The notes beneath the pieces are model-generated. The model searched no databases, had not been told where the DNA came from, and worked only from the letters and a program-made list of their open reading frames with translations. From contig JASHOC010000288.1 of the NCBI GenBank assembly GCA_030041305.1, forward strand, positions 1-36,901: DNA of 36,901 bases. The letters are read 5' to 3'. The position numbers and the translations under genes are program-made. Positions 1 through 8,600 of this stretch are shown piece by piece. The stretch comes from Acidobacteriaceae bacterium. GTDB lineage: Bacteria > Acidobacteriota > Terriglobia > Terriglobales > Acidobacteriaceae. Position 1 is the first letter of the stretch. Each line of letters begins with the position of its first letter.

Positions 1-1
1 C

Positions 2-700
2 AAGTATTTCGATCGACCACTGAAGCCGCTGGATAAGATGGCCTTCACCTTCACAGGCGATCTGGGCTGCGAGTACGGCGCGGGCGTCAGTTGCCACGGG
101 GGAACGGTGAACAACGGGGTATACAACCCCAAACAGAGCTTCGTCGGTTACATGCTCTACGACCGCTCCTGGTTCAAAAAGGATACTTACGCAGTAACCG
201 TCGGTGGAGGAGCAATCAACAATCCGGGACTTTACCTCGTGCTTGTCCCGCCCATCAATGGCATGTCCGCGGGCTCCGCGGCGATCAATTCACCCTATTT
301 CCAAATGAATCCGGGGGAGCAGTTCAAGGCGTGGGATACGACTTTGACCTTCGACTATATGCCGCGGGAATGGTTGACGTGGCGCTGGGAGTATGGCTAC
401 CGCAATGCAAGCATTCCCTACTGGTCGGGGCACGGGGGCATGACGCCACCGGCTTTCCTGGGGGCGCCCTACGGGACCAACAACGGAAGTCCAACTGAAT
501 TTGCCTGCATGGATGGCTCCGCCGTTCCGGCCCTTCCCGGCCAGGCGGGTCAGACGCCTGCGGGGACAACGGAAATGGGAGCGCCTGCGTATGTGACCGC
601 CTATTGCGGGACGAGCAGCAGCCCGCATGGCGGGGTATGGTACCCCGATCTGCGTCGTGACGAGCAGTATGTGGACATCGATCTGATGGTGAAGTTTTAG
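2..700 (+). CDS. Outer-membrane beta-barrel (porin-like) protein, C-terminal part
   Basis: The reading frame is open from the first bases of the window, so the gene begins upstream; the methionine at 38 is internal and not a credible start. The roughly 230 visible residues are rich in Gly, Tyr, Trp and Asn and alternate polar and aromatic residues as in transmembrane beta strands. Examples are the stretches around FVGYMLYDRSWF and TLTFDYMPREWLTWRWEYGYR. The protein ends DLMVKF, and a terminal Phe is the usual signal recognised by the Bam assembly machinery. It resembles the OmpL-like beta-barrel porin-2 proteins common in Acidobacteriota, but the family call is from memory of sequence style. 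The stop codon TAG (698-700) directly abuts the left end of a repeat element. Substrate cannot be told. Confidence 0.6.
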   Translation, partial: KYFDRPLKPLDKMAFTFTGDLGCEYGAGVSCHGGTVNNGVYNPKQSFVGYMLYDRSWFKKDTYAVTVGGGAINNPGLYLVLVPPINGMSAGSAAINSPYFQMNPGEQFKAWDTTLTFDYMPREWLTWRWEYGYRNASIPYWSGHGGMTPPAFLGAPYGTNNGSPTEFACMDGSAVPALPGQAGQTPAGTTEMGAPAYVTAYCGTSSSPHGGVWYPDLRRDEQYVDIDLMVKF

Positions 701-922
701 GGCCTGTTAACACTATTGGGGTGGAGGGCGTTGCATGCGAAAATCAGGCCAGACGAGGCCGAGCCCGAAGGCTTTGGTGGCTCCAAGGTCGAGGGCGAGA
801 ACAAAGTATGGCCCGACTTCCACCCCAGCGACAAAAAGCTGTCGCCGGGGACCCCGGGGATTTTCGCCGCAACCCTTCGGGACGGGGCCGATTTTCCCGA
901 TTTCGTTGTCGCTCGTCGCTAG
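701..922. repeat. Degenerate mosaic repeat related to the element at 36482-36678
   Basis: The left end GGCCTGTTAACAC (701-713) matches the terminal inverted repeat of the element at the right edge of the window. With the three bases before it, 17 bases are shared (TTAGGGCCTGTTAACAC). Further blocks are shared: the GGCGTTGC..GCGAAAAT segment near 729-747; the CTTTGGTGGCTCCAAGG block near 771-787, continuing to AAAGTAT near 810; and an inverted CGTTGTCG block near 903-912. A hairpin of the CACCCC...GGGGACCCCGG type lies at 821-857. The matching right terminal repeat is not visible, so this copy appears truncated or rearranged. No coding potential is evident; the short open frames here look accidental. 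Confidence 0.6.
821..857 (+). repeat. REP-like palindromic hairpin, copy 1
   Basis: The arrangement is CACCCC, then stem GCGACA, a short A-rich loop, stem TGTCGC, then GGGGACCCCGG. The outer CCCC/GGGG arms also pair. It is the same architecture as the hairpins at 974-1011, 5832-5868, 5874-5910 and 36585-36621, with a different but self-complementary inner stem. Confidence 0.55.
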
Positions 923-924
923 CA

Positions 925-966
925 GACACCCGACACCCGACACCCGACACCCGACACCCGACACCC
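925..966 (+). repeat. Heptanucleotide tandem array, six GACACCC units
   Basis: Six perfect copies of GACACCC in direct succession, lying between two palindromic hairpins in a gene-free region. The 7-base period is shared with the GGGATCA array at the start of actE. There are no spacers, so this is a microsatellite and not a CRISPR. Confidence 0.95.
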
Positions 967-973
967 GGTATTT

Positions 974-1011
974 CACCCCACGGACGAAGAGCAGGTCCGC
1001 GGGGGCCCCGG
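974..1011 (+). repeat. REP-like palindromic hairpin, copy 2
   Basis: CACCCC, one unpaired A, stem CGGAC, loop GAAGAGCAG, stem GTCCG, then GGGGGCCCCGG. It is close in sequence to the two copies inside actB: both share the GACGAAGA core and the GGGGGCCCCGG tail. Confidence 0.7.
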
Positions 1012-1365
1012 CATGCGTCCCTCCTCGCTCCTAGAACTGGGAAAAAATTGGCTCCCGTCGCTGCCCGCCCCAAAGTTCATAACAGGCTCCAGCCGGCCAA
1101 CCGGCCGGTTGCGGTGAAATTTGCGGCCAGATTCGCGCATGGTCCGTGCGAAACCTATGTCCAGGAATGGATTTGGGCGTATGATATAGCGAAGGATTCC
1201 CCAGAGGTCCTTTCTTTCAATTTGGGTGCGTCGGCCCCTTGTGAACCCAAGCCCAGCTTATTCTGCGTTTTGACCTTCGTCCTATCCGGCCGGGAAGGCT
1301 CCCGGCTCAGGTGAGATGCAGGGGAAGGCTCGTCGCACGGGCAAATCCAACCTTGGGAGCAAGAC
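1012..1365. other. Gene-free leader of the Crp-family regulator
   Basis: No convincing gene is seen. A perfect 12-base palindrome AACCGGCCGGTT lies at 1099-1110. A TATGAT box at 1180-1185 could be a -10 element, but no good -35 box stands 15-19 bases upstream of it. The start codon at 1366 is preceded by GGGAGC, a weak ribosome-binding site. The palindrome could be an operator for the downstream regulator; this is inference. Confidence 0.35.
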
Positions 1366-2553
1366 ATGCAGGGAAAAATCATTCATTACGGAGCGGACGA
1401 GTACTATCGACTGCGAACGTTGCGAGAGGCGGGCTTCACGGTTGAGAGTTGCCGTTCGCTGAGCCAATTCAGGTGGGTTCTAAGTTCGGCAGGCCGGGTC
1501 GATGCCGTCGCATTTACCGAGGCGATCGGAAGAACGCCGCGCACCGCCATGTCGCTGGCGCGCGGCAAACGCTCTCCGCTGGTTCTGTTTCAGGGCTGGA
1601 TACCTCATTATGAGGAATCGGAGTTCAATCTCGTCGTCCCCGCACGCACATCTGCCGACCAATGGATCGACGATATCGACGGTTTGATCAAACGCACCCG
1701 GCGCCTGATTCAAGACTCCCAGGAGGTGCAAACGATATCCCGGATTCTGTGCGAGGAAATCGCAGCTATAAAAGAGCGAACGGTCCTCGAATTTCGCCGG
1801 TCAAAAAGGGAGCGGGAAAGAAATCGAGGGTTCAAGGTTGACTTCCTGGCGCACGAGGGCAACTCTTCCGGGCTTGGCATCGTATCCGGATCGAATGGAT
1901 TTCTCGGCTCACTGGGCGCGGAGGCGCTGCACGAATTTCGATCGCTGATGAGCCGCTCCTCCTATGCCGCAGGCGCGGTTCTGTTCACCCAGGGCCAGTG
2001 GGGAGGCGAGATCCATGTCATTTTCTCGGGGAATGTCAAACTCTCGGTAAACTCAAGCGACGGAAAGCGCTTTATTGTGCATATCGCGAATCCGGGTGAG
2101 ATGCTGGGGCTGGCGTCGGCATTTACTTGCCTTCCCCAGGCAGCGACTGCGGAAGCTTGTTATCCATGCGAACTGGGGTCGGTGAGCTCTGCGGATTTCC
2201 TTCACTTCCTGGTCAAACATCCCCAAACGTTTCGGGCGGCCGCCAACGAACTCGGCCGCGCTTACAACCAGGCTTGTGCGCGATTGCAGACCCTGGGCAC
2301 AAGCACCACGGTCATGGCCAAGATGGCGGGGTTGCTTCTGGAGTGGTCGCGCAACGGAAACGAGACCGAGCGAGGCACGCAGATTCACATCGCGCTCACG
2401 CAGGAAGAGATGGGACAATGCATCGGCATAGCGCGCGAGTCAGTGACTCGCATTCTGCATCATTTGGAGGAGCGCCAGATCATCGATTGTAAGGGTTCAA
2501 TGCTCACCATTCTCGACCGGGCGGCCCTGGAAGTCTGCGCCGGCGAGCGCTAA
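1366..2553 (+). CDS. Crp/Fnr-family transcription regulator with N-terminal pseudo-receiver domain
   Basis: Residues 1-115 have the alternating strand/helix layout of a CheY-like receiver. Where the phospho-accepting Asp is expected, after the RVDAVAF strand, there is Thr-Glu, so phosphorylation is unlikely. A charged, probably helical linker follows (about 120-165, with KERTVLEFRRSKRERERNR). About 185-300 is a cyclic-nucleotide-binding-type beta barrel (SYAAGAVLFTQGQWGGEIHVIFSGNVKLS). The C-terminus is a winged helix with recognition segment LTQEEMGQCIGIARESVTRIL, typical of Crp/Fnr proteins. No Fnr-type N-terminal cysteine cluster is visible, and the ligand is unknown. At 395 residues it is much longer than the usual 220-250 because of the extra N-terminal domain. 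It stands alone between a repeat region and a convergent gene, so its targets cannot be read from context. The family call is firm; the receiver call is moderate. Confidence 0.85.
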   Translation: MQGKIIHYGADEYYRLRTLREAGFTVESCRSLSQFRWVLSSAGRVDAVAFTEAIGRTPRTAMSLARGKRSPLVLFQGWIPHYEESEFNLVVPARTSADQWIDDIDGLIKRTRRLIQDSQEVQTISRILCEEIAAIKERTVLEFRRSKRERERNRGFKVDFLAHEGNSSGLGIVSGSNGFLGSLGAEALHEFRSLMSRSSYAAGAVLFTQGQWGGEIHVIFSGNVKLSVNSSDGKRFIVHIANPGEMLGLASAFTCLPQAATAEACYPCELGSVSSADFLHFLVKHPQTFRAAANELGRAYNQACARLQTLGTSTTVMAKMAGLLLEWSRNGNETERGTQIHIALTQEEMGQCIGIARESVTRILHHLEERQIIDCKGSMLTILDRAALEVCAGER

Positions 2554-2636
2554 CCGCAAGATGAGCAGAATGCTCGGGCAGGGGTTTGGCTGGTAGCGCA
2601 GTTGGGGGTGATTCCCGATGGCGCAAGGTCGTGAGG

Positions 2637-4097
2637 TCAAATCTTCTCGAGCGCCTGCAGCGGGACCGGCTGCATGTACTCCCCCAGCAGCCGTCGCACC
2701 CACCAGGCGCGGGTTTCGCGCATTTCCCGCCAGGTGGTGTAACGGTACTCGTAGAAAAGGGCGCGCACCCGGGCGGGCGGCCGATCCGGAAAGGGATTTT
2801 TCCCCATCAGGCGCAGCGTCGGCCGGTCGCCCTCGAGCAGGCGCTTCAGCAGCCGCATGAACCAAAGCTTGTAGCCCCAAACCCGCACGCCGTTCTCGGT
2901 GGGCGTAACCGAAAACGACAGGAACCAAATCATCCAGTCGAGCCGGAGATGCCAGGGCGCCACCTGAGGCGGCGCGCGCAGCGGGTCGCCGGGCTTGGCC
3001 ATGAATCCGTACTCGCGCCATAGCGTGGCCGGCGTGGTGACCGCGTCCTCCGTGCCCTCGATGACGATTTCGAACCGCCGCCGCCCCACGTGGCCGAAGG
3101 CTCCGTAGGTGTTCACCAGGTGGAAGCGATTGTAACTGGTGTTCATGGCCTGCCGGGGCGAGAGCAGATTGAGCACCGGCTGAATGCTCAGCACCGCGGT
3201 GGCTGCCGCCAACGCATAGAGCAGCATGTCAAAGGCCAGCGGTCGGGTGGCCACTACGGGCGCATGCACGGGAAGCGCCCACGCGAGGGCGCGATCGCTG
3301 AAGGCGGAGACGCCGAGGATCACGGTCAGCCAGTTCAGCCATGAGTAATTGCCGCTGACGATCAGCCAGAGCTGGTGGACGATGATGAGCCCGCCGGCGA
3401 TCTCCGCTGCCGGCTGCGGCGCAAAAAGCGCGAAAGGCGCGGCGACCTGCACAACATGGCTGACCAGGGCGGAAAACCGGTGCAGGGGCCGCGGCAAGCG
3501 ATGAAAATACCAGCTCAACGGGTTGGGCAGGGGCTGCGTTTCATAGTGGTAGAGGAGGCAGGTGAGCTCGCGCCAGCAGCGGTCGTTGCGCAGCTTAATG
3601 AGGCCTGCGCCGAGCTCGGTGCGAACGAGCATCCAGCGCAGGATGAGCACGGGGATGAGCGGCGCGTGGTCCTGCGCGGGCCCGAGAAAGGCGGTGAAGA
3701 AGCCCGCCTCCAGCAGCATCGACTCCCAGCCGAAGCCATAGAAGCTTTGCCCCACATTCATGATGGAGAGATACAGCGCCCAGAGGACGAGCCAGGCGAC
3801 GATGGAAATCCAGACAGGCCCTGCTTCTGTGAGCCCAAACAGGGCGCAGGCGGAGATCACGGCGCCCGTCCAGGCCACGGCGTCGGCAAGCCGGTCAGAA
3901 TAGCGCCAGTGGAAGAGGCTCGGCGCCTGCCAAAAGGTGACTCCGTTGAGAAAGGCGGGAACCGGCAGCAGCCCTCGTTCGCCCAGGAGGGGACGGAATT
4001 GCCGCAGGGCCACGAGGAAAGCGATGAGGTAAATGGCCGCCATTCCGCGCTGCAGCGCGAGACGCGTGATCCATACCTGGCCGAAATAGCCGCTCAT
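2637..4097 (-). CDS. Lipase maturation factor (LMF1-like) family membrane protein
   Basis: The 486-residue protein has about eight hydrophobic segments in its first 320 residues, then a soluble C-terminal domain. Motifs match the lipase maturation factor family (DUF1222): GWESMLLEAGFFTAFLGP, LRWMLVRTELGAGLIKLRNDRCWRELTCL, HYETQPLPNPLSWYFH, and in the C-terminal part NTYGAFGHVGRRRFEIVIEG and PRVRALFYEYRYTTW-like segments. In animals LMF1 helps lipoprotein lipase fold in the endoplasmic reticulum. The role of bacterial homologues is not established, and no lipase gene is next to it here. It is transcribed toward the regulator gene, with 83 bases between their stops and no clear terminator. The start ATG at 4097-4095 gives a hydrophobic segment soon after the N-terminus, as expected. 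Confidence 0.85.
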   Translation of the reverse strand: MSGYFGQVWITRLALQRGMAAIYLIAFLVALRQFRPLLGERGLLPVPAFLNGVTFWQAPSLFHWRYSDRLADAVAWTGAVISACALFGLTEAGPVWISIVAWLVLWALYLSIMNVGQSFYGFGWESMLLEAGFFTAFLGPAQDHAPLIPVLILRWMLVRTELGAGLIKLRNDRCWRELTCLLYHYETQPLPNPLSWYFHRLPRPLHRFSALVSHVVQVAAPFALFAPQPAAEIAGGLIIVHQLWLIVSGNYSWLNWLTVILGVSAFSDRALAWALPVHAPVVATRPLAFDMLLYALAAATAVLSIQPVLNLLSPRQAMNTSYNRFHLVNTYGAFGHVGRRRFEIVIEGTEDAVTTPATLWREYGFMAKPGDPLRAPPQVAPWHLRLDWMIWFLSFSVTPTENGVRVWGYKLWFMRLLKRLLEGDRPTLRLMGKNPFPDRPPARVRALFYEYRYTTWREMRETRAWWVRRLLGEYMQPVPLQALEKI

Positions 4098-4625
4098 CCG
4101 CCGCCCTTAGCCCATCCGCATTTGCTCCCTCGGATGCGGGCAGGCGCGTGGCGGATGCTATATAGAGTGCGGCGCAGTTCCGCCCACGGCGCCGGCTTTT
4201 GCCCTCTGGTCAGCAGGCGCCATGAGGCCAATGCTGGGTTCCTGCCGTTTCGGCGCATGGAGAGCGCATCAACGGTGAGTCTTTGCAACGCATTGGGCGA
4301 AAGACGGGGCCGACGAGAAGAGGCGGGGCCGGCGAGAAGCTGGACCGTATGGGCAGGGCCGCGGAGGCGTGGCGGTCGATTTGGGGAGGGCTGGGCGCTG
4401 CAATGGAGGTGAGCCAGCGGATATTCCAAATTCCGGGACATGCGGAGAAGACGGTGGCAGTCAACCCTGGGTGCGGTGTGATATGGTGGGTGCATTGATT
4501 TCATAACCCTGGCGTGAAGGCCGCCGGGGAGAGTTGCTTTATTATTCCGACGCAATCCTAATCACAACCGAACCACTTTCAGCGAGTTACGAACTTAAAA
4601 TTGGCGCTGAGATTTTTCCGAGTTT

Positions 4626-4655
4626 CACGTCGGACGGCCTTGCACGCCCGACGTG
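4626..4655. promoter_or_regulatory. Inverted repeat overlapping the act-cox -35 box (candidate operator)
   Basis: CACGTCGG (4626-4633) and CCGACGTG (4648-4655) are perfect inverted 8-mers with a 14-base spacer. The half-sites bracket the predicted -35 box, where a dimeric regulator would control access of RNA polymerase. The centre-to-centre distance is 22 bases, about two helical turns. Which protein binds is unknown. Confidence 0.4.
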
Positions 4656-4667
4656 GACTGATATAGT
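4640..4667 (+). promoter_or_regulatory. Predicted sigma-70-type promoter for the act-cox operon
   Basis: TTGCAC (4640-4645) and TATAGT (4662-4667) are separated by 16 bases, a good housekeeping promoter match 122 bases before actA. Chance occurrence is possible in a region of this size, but it is the best match in the gap and lies in a locally AT-richer stretch. Confidence 0.45.
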
Positions 4668-4789
4668 GAAATTTCGGGCTTCCCGGCCTTCCAGCTGTTT
4701 TTTGCTCAACAGAGATTTTTGTACATAACCTTTGTGACCGCCGGCACAGCGGGCGCATTTAGACGCGAAAATCAAGCAGGGAACAATTC

Positions 4790-5665
4790 ATGCCGCAAAT
4801 CTTTGACCGTAGCTCCAATGCCCTGGCTCGCATGAGCCTGGTATTGACGGGGCTCATTGTGATTGCCCTGGGCGTCATGCTGGATCAACTGCAACGCTCG
4901 CCCTGGGTAACCCGGCAGGGGCAACGGCCAGATCAGCCTGTTCCGTTCAGCCACGAGCATCACGTGCAGGGACTGGGGCTGCAATGCCAGTACTGCCACA
5001 CCACGGTGGAGAAGTCCAGCTACGCCGGCATTCCGCCCACCCGCACGTGCATGAACTGCCACGCGCAGATCTGGACCGACGCGCAGCTTCTTGAGCCGGT
5101 GCGGAACAGTTGGTACACCGGCGAGTCGATTGTGTGGACGAAGGTCCACGACCTGCCGGATTTTGTGTACTTCAACCATTCGATTCACGTGAATAAGGGC
5201 ATTGGGTGCGAAAGCTGTCACGGCCGCGTGGATGAGATGCCGTTGATGTACGAACAGAACACGCTGCAGATGGAGTGGTGTCTGAATTGTCATCGCAATC
5301 CGGCGAAGAATCTCAGGCCCACCAGCGAGATTTACAACATGGTGTGGGAAGAGCCGACGCCCTACCGGCCGGTATGGTGCGCGGCGACGGCCGACAAAAC
5401 AGGTGTTCCCACCGCGCAGGATGTGAACTGCACCACGCGGGATCCAAACTCGGGCGAGGCGGGCGGGCAGATGGCGGCGCTGCAATCGCCGCCGGGGCCG
5501 GGGCAAGGCACGGAGGGCGCCGCGCCTCCAATTCCGGTTCCCATTCCATCGGCGGCGCCTTACCAGAAGTTCACCAGCCAGGATGAACTGGGCCACTTCC
5601 TGCTGGTCCACTACAAAATCAAATCTCCGCGGCTGATCACAAGCTGCCAGACCTGCCACCGATGA
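4790..5665 (+). CDS. actA: Alternative complex III subunit ActA, pentahaem cytochrome c
   Basis: Periplasmic electron-transfer subunit of the quinol:cytochrome c/oxidase oxidoreductase (ACIII). One N-terminal transmembrane segment (about residues 12-32) anchors or exports it. Five CxxCH haem c sites are visible: CQYCH at 66-70, CMNCH at 87-91, CESCH at 140-144, CLNCH at 164-168 and CQTCH at the extreme C-terminus. This five-haem pattern is the hallmark of ActA. A Pro/Gly/Ala-rich stretch (about 225-260) separates the fourth and fifth haem sites and is probably a flexible loop. The gene is first in the operon; its stop overlaps the actB start in ATGA, suggesting translational coupling. Confidence 0.95.
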   Translation: MPQIFDRSSNALARMSLVLTGLIVIALGVMLDQLQRSPWVTRQGQRPDQPVPFSHEHHVQGLGLQCQYCHTTVEKSSYAGIPPTRTCMNCHAQIWTDAQLLEPVRNSWYTGESIVWTKVHDLPDFVYFNHSIHVNKGIGCESCHGRVDEMPLMYEQNTLQMEWCLNCHRNPAKNLRPTSEIYNMVWEEPTPYRPVWCAATADKTGVPTAQDVNCTTRDPNSGEAGGQMAALQSPPGPGQGTEGAAPPIPVPIPSAAPYQKFTSQDELGHFLLVHYKIKSPRLITSCQTCHR

Positions 5666-8600
5666 GCGAGTTGAGGAGCCAGCAAACGATGAACACGGCC
5701 GCGAACCACGCGGAAGACGCGATAGGGAATGGCGTGAAGAACGAGAAGCAGGCCGCTGCGGCGACGGACGAGCCGATGAGCCTGGCCCAAGTGCGGCAGA
5801 AGTTGAAGGGCGTGGAGGGAAAGCGACTGTCCACCCCGCAGACGAAGACCAATCTGCGGGGGCCCCGGCTGTCCACCCCGCAGACGAAGACCAATCTGCG
5901 GGGGCCCCGGCTGTGGCGTTCGCTAGATGAACTGGCCGACACGCCGGAATTTCGCGCGGCGGTGGAAAAGGAGTTTCCCACGGCGGCGCAGGAGTGGATC
6001 GATCCGGTTTCGCGGCGCGGTTTCCTGAAGCTGATGGGCGCGTCGATGGCGCTGGCCGGGCTGGCCGGCTGCACCAAGCAGCCGGAAGAGCCGATTTATC
6101 CCTACGTTAAAGCGCCGGAAGATCTGGTCTTGGGCGAGCCGATGTATTTTGCCACGGCGCATCCGTTCCCGACCGGCGCCGTGCCGCTGCTGGTCAAAAG
6201 CTCGGAATTCCGGCCCATTAAGGTGGACGGAAACCCGGAGCACGCGTATAACCGCGGCGGGTCCGATCCGTTGTCGCAGGGAACGCTGCTGGGGATGTAC
6301 GATCCGGACCGCTCGCAACATGTGCTCTATCGCGGCGAAAACCGCCAGTGGGAGGAATTTGTCGAGGCGTTCACCGGGAAGGTGGCTTCGACCAAGGACG
6401 GGACGGGGATTTACTTCCTGAGCGCGACGATCACTTCGCCGACGCTGGCGCGACAGTGGAAGGCGGTGCAGACGGCGTATCCCAAGGCGAGGCTGGTGCA
6501 GTACGATCCGGCGATTGCAGGGACATGGGCGGAGCAGGGAATCGGTTTTCAGGCTGATTTGAGCTCTGCGGATGTGATTGTTTCGCTGGACGCGGATTTC
6601 ATTTCGGGGCCGGCCTATCCGGGGTTCCACAAGCTGGTGCGCGATTACGCCACCCGGCGCAAGCAGCCGGAAAAGGGCATGAACCGACTGTACGCGATCG
6701 AGAGCGCGACCACGACCACGGGCATGAAGGCTGAGCACCGGCTGCTGCTGCGGGCGAGCGAGGTTCCGGCGTTTACCGCGGAACTGGCGAAGGCCGTGGG
6801 GGTGGGGGGCGTGAATCCGCCGGCGTGGGACTGGACGGCGGAACAGAAGGCGTATCTTGCCGCGCTGGTGAAGGACCTGAAGGCAAATTCGGGCAAGAGC
6901 GCGGTGCTGCCGGGACTGTACCAGGACCGTTCGGTGTACGAGCTGGCGTTGGCGATCAATGGTGCGCTGGGAAACATCGGCAAGACGGTTTTTGTTTCCG
7001 AGGATACGGTGAACCCTTTGCCCAGCGACCAGTTGGCCGATTTAAAGGCGCTGGTGGCGGATTTGAATGCGGGCAAAGTGGACTGGCTGGTGATGCTGGA
7101 TTCGAATCCAATTTATGACGCGCCTGCCGATCTGGATTTCAATAGCGCTTTCAATCGCGCCAATATTGCGGTGCATCTGGGATCGCACCTGGACGAGACG
7201 GGGCAGATTTCGCACTGGCACGTTAATTCCGCGCACTACCTGGAATCGTGGAGCGACTGCCGGGCCTACGACGGAACGGTGTCGATTGTGCAGCCGATGA
7301 TTGCGCCGCTGTATAACGGCCACACGGCGCACGAGGTGCTGCAGTCGCTGCTGAATCAGCCCATGTTGAGCCCATACGCAGCGGTGCGCGAAACCTGGAT
7401 GCCGGTGATCCAGAAGAATGAGAAGGTTCCGGGCGACCAGGAACTCGCCTGGCGCAAGGTGCTGCACGACGGCTGGATCGAGGGAACGGCGTTCGATAAG
7501 ACGGCAAAAGCCAACGTGCAAGCCGCGTATCACGGGGCCGTGCCAACGCCGACGGCGAAGGATTCGCTGGAAATCATTTTCCGTCCAGACCCGAGCGTAT
7601 ACGACGGGCGCTTTTCGAATGTGGGCTGGCTGCAAGAGTTGCCCAAGCCGGTGATCAGCCTGAGCTGGGACAACGGGGCGCTCATGGCCGGCGCTCTGAT
7701 TACGAAGCTGGGCGTGGCCGAGGAAGACGTTGTCGAGCTGAGTGTGGGGAACGGCAAGGCGCAGGCGCCGGTGGTGGCGATGCCGGGGCATCCGCAGAAT
7801 TCGGTGACGGCGTACCTGGGCTACGGACGCGCGTTTGCCGGGCGCGTGGGCTCGGGGCAGGGCTTCAACGCCTACCAGATCCGCTACACCTGGGCGCCGT
7901 TCTACGCGGCAGGGTCGATCCGGCATGTGCCGGGCAAGTGGGGCGTGGCGATCACGAAAAGCCACTACCAGGATCACCGCTCGACCGCTCTTCTGGGGCA
8001 GGGCAGCGGCGACAATTCGCTCGAAGGCGATGAGGCGCTGGGCCCGCGCGGGATTGTTCGCTACGCGACGCTCGACGAATTCAAGGCGAACCCGAATTTT
8101 GCCCATGAGGGCGAGCGCTACGACACGCCCAGCCTCGACACGTCGCTGTTCCCCAACTGGGATTACTCGAAGGCCTCCACGGAAAACGCCTGGGGCATGT
8201 CCATCGACATGAACAGTTGCGTGGGCTGCAATGCGTGTATTGTGAGCTGCTACGCCGAGAACAATATTGCCGTGGTGGGCAAGCAGCAGGCGCGCATCGG
8301 GCGCACCATGCAGTGGATTCGCATCGACACGTACTTCGAGGGCGATCTGGCGGCGCCGAGGGCGCACCTGCAACCCATGCTGTGCCAGCAGTGCGAGAAC
8401 GCGCCTTGCGAACAGGTTTGCCCCGTCGGGGCCACGGTGCACTCACCCGAGGGCCTGAACATGATGGTCTACAACCGCTGCGTGGGCACGCGCTACTGCT
8501 CCAACAACTGCCCCTATAAGGTGCGCCGCTTCAACTTCCTGCTTTACTCCGACTACGAGACCGAGAGCCTGAAGCTGATGCGGAATCCCGACGTGACGGT

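Larger units (their letters stand above)
4098..4789. other. Divergent intergenic region upstream of the respiratory operon
   Basis: About 690 bases lie between the divergent LMF-like gene and actA. Several open frames cross it, but their translations have no recognisable domain and no hydrophobic or repeat structure, so I treat them as noise. The useful content is the promoter and inverted repeat at 4626-4667, listed separately. The ribosome-binding site for actA is GCAGGGAAC just before the ATG at 4790. A TATATAG on the minus strand near 4158-4165 might serve the LMF-like gene, but no -35 box supports it. Confidence 0.4.

Noticed and set aside
38..40. Start codon of the first gene
   Set aside because: The frame is open upstream to the window edge and the protein begins in mid-barrel.
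925..966. CRISPR array
   Set aside because: Units are contiguous 7-mers with no spacers.
3375..4412. Plus-strand open frame of 345 codons over the LMF-like gene
   Set aside because: Shadow of the minus-strand gene; no domain, no ribosome-binding site, and biased composition.
4094..4555. Minus-strand open frame upstream of the LMF-like gene
   Set aside because: Could be a small upstream gene, but composition is Pro/Arg-rich without hydrophobic or domain pattern and no clear start signal.
5950..8100. Functional molybdenum enzyme in actB
   Set aside because: The domain is fold-related, but ActB proteins in studied complexes carry no Mo cofactor and I see no clear cofactor ligand here.
7042..8442. 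Minus-strand open frame of 466 codons opposite actB
   Set aside because: Antisense shadow of actB with Arg/His-rich translation; high-GC genes commonly give such frames.
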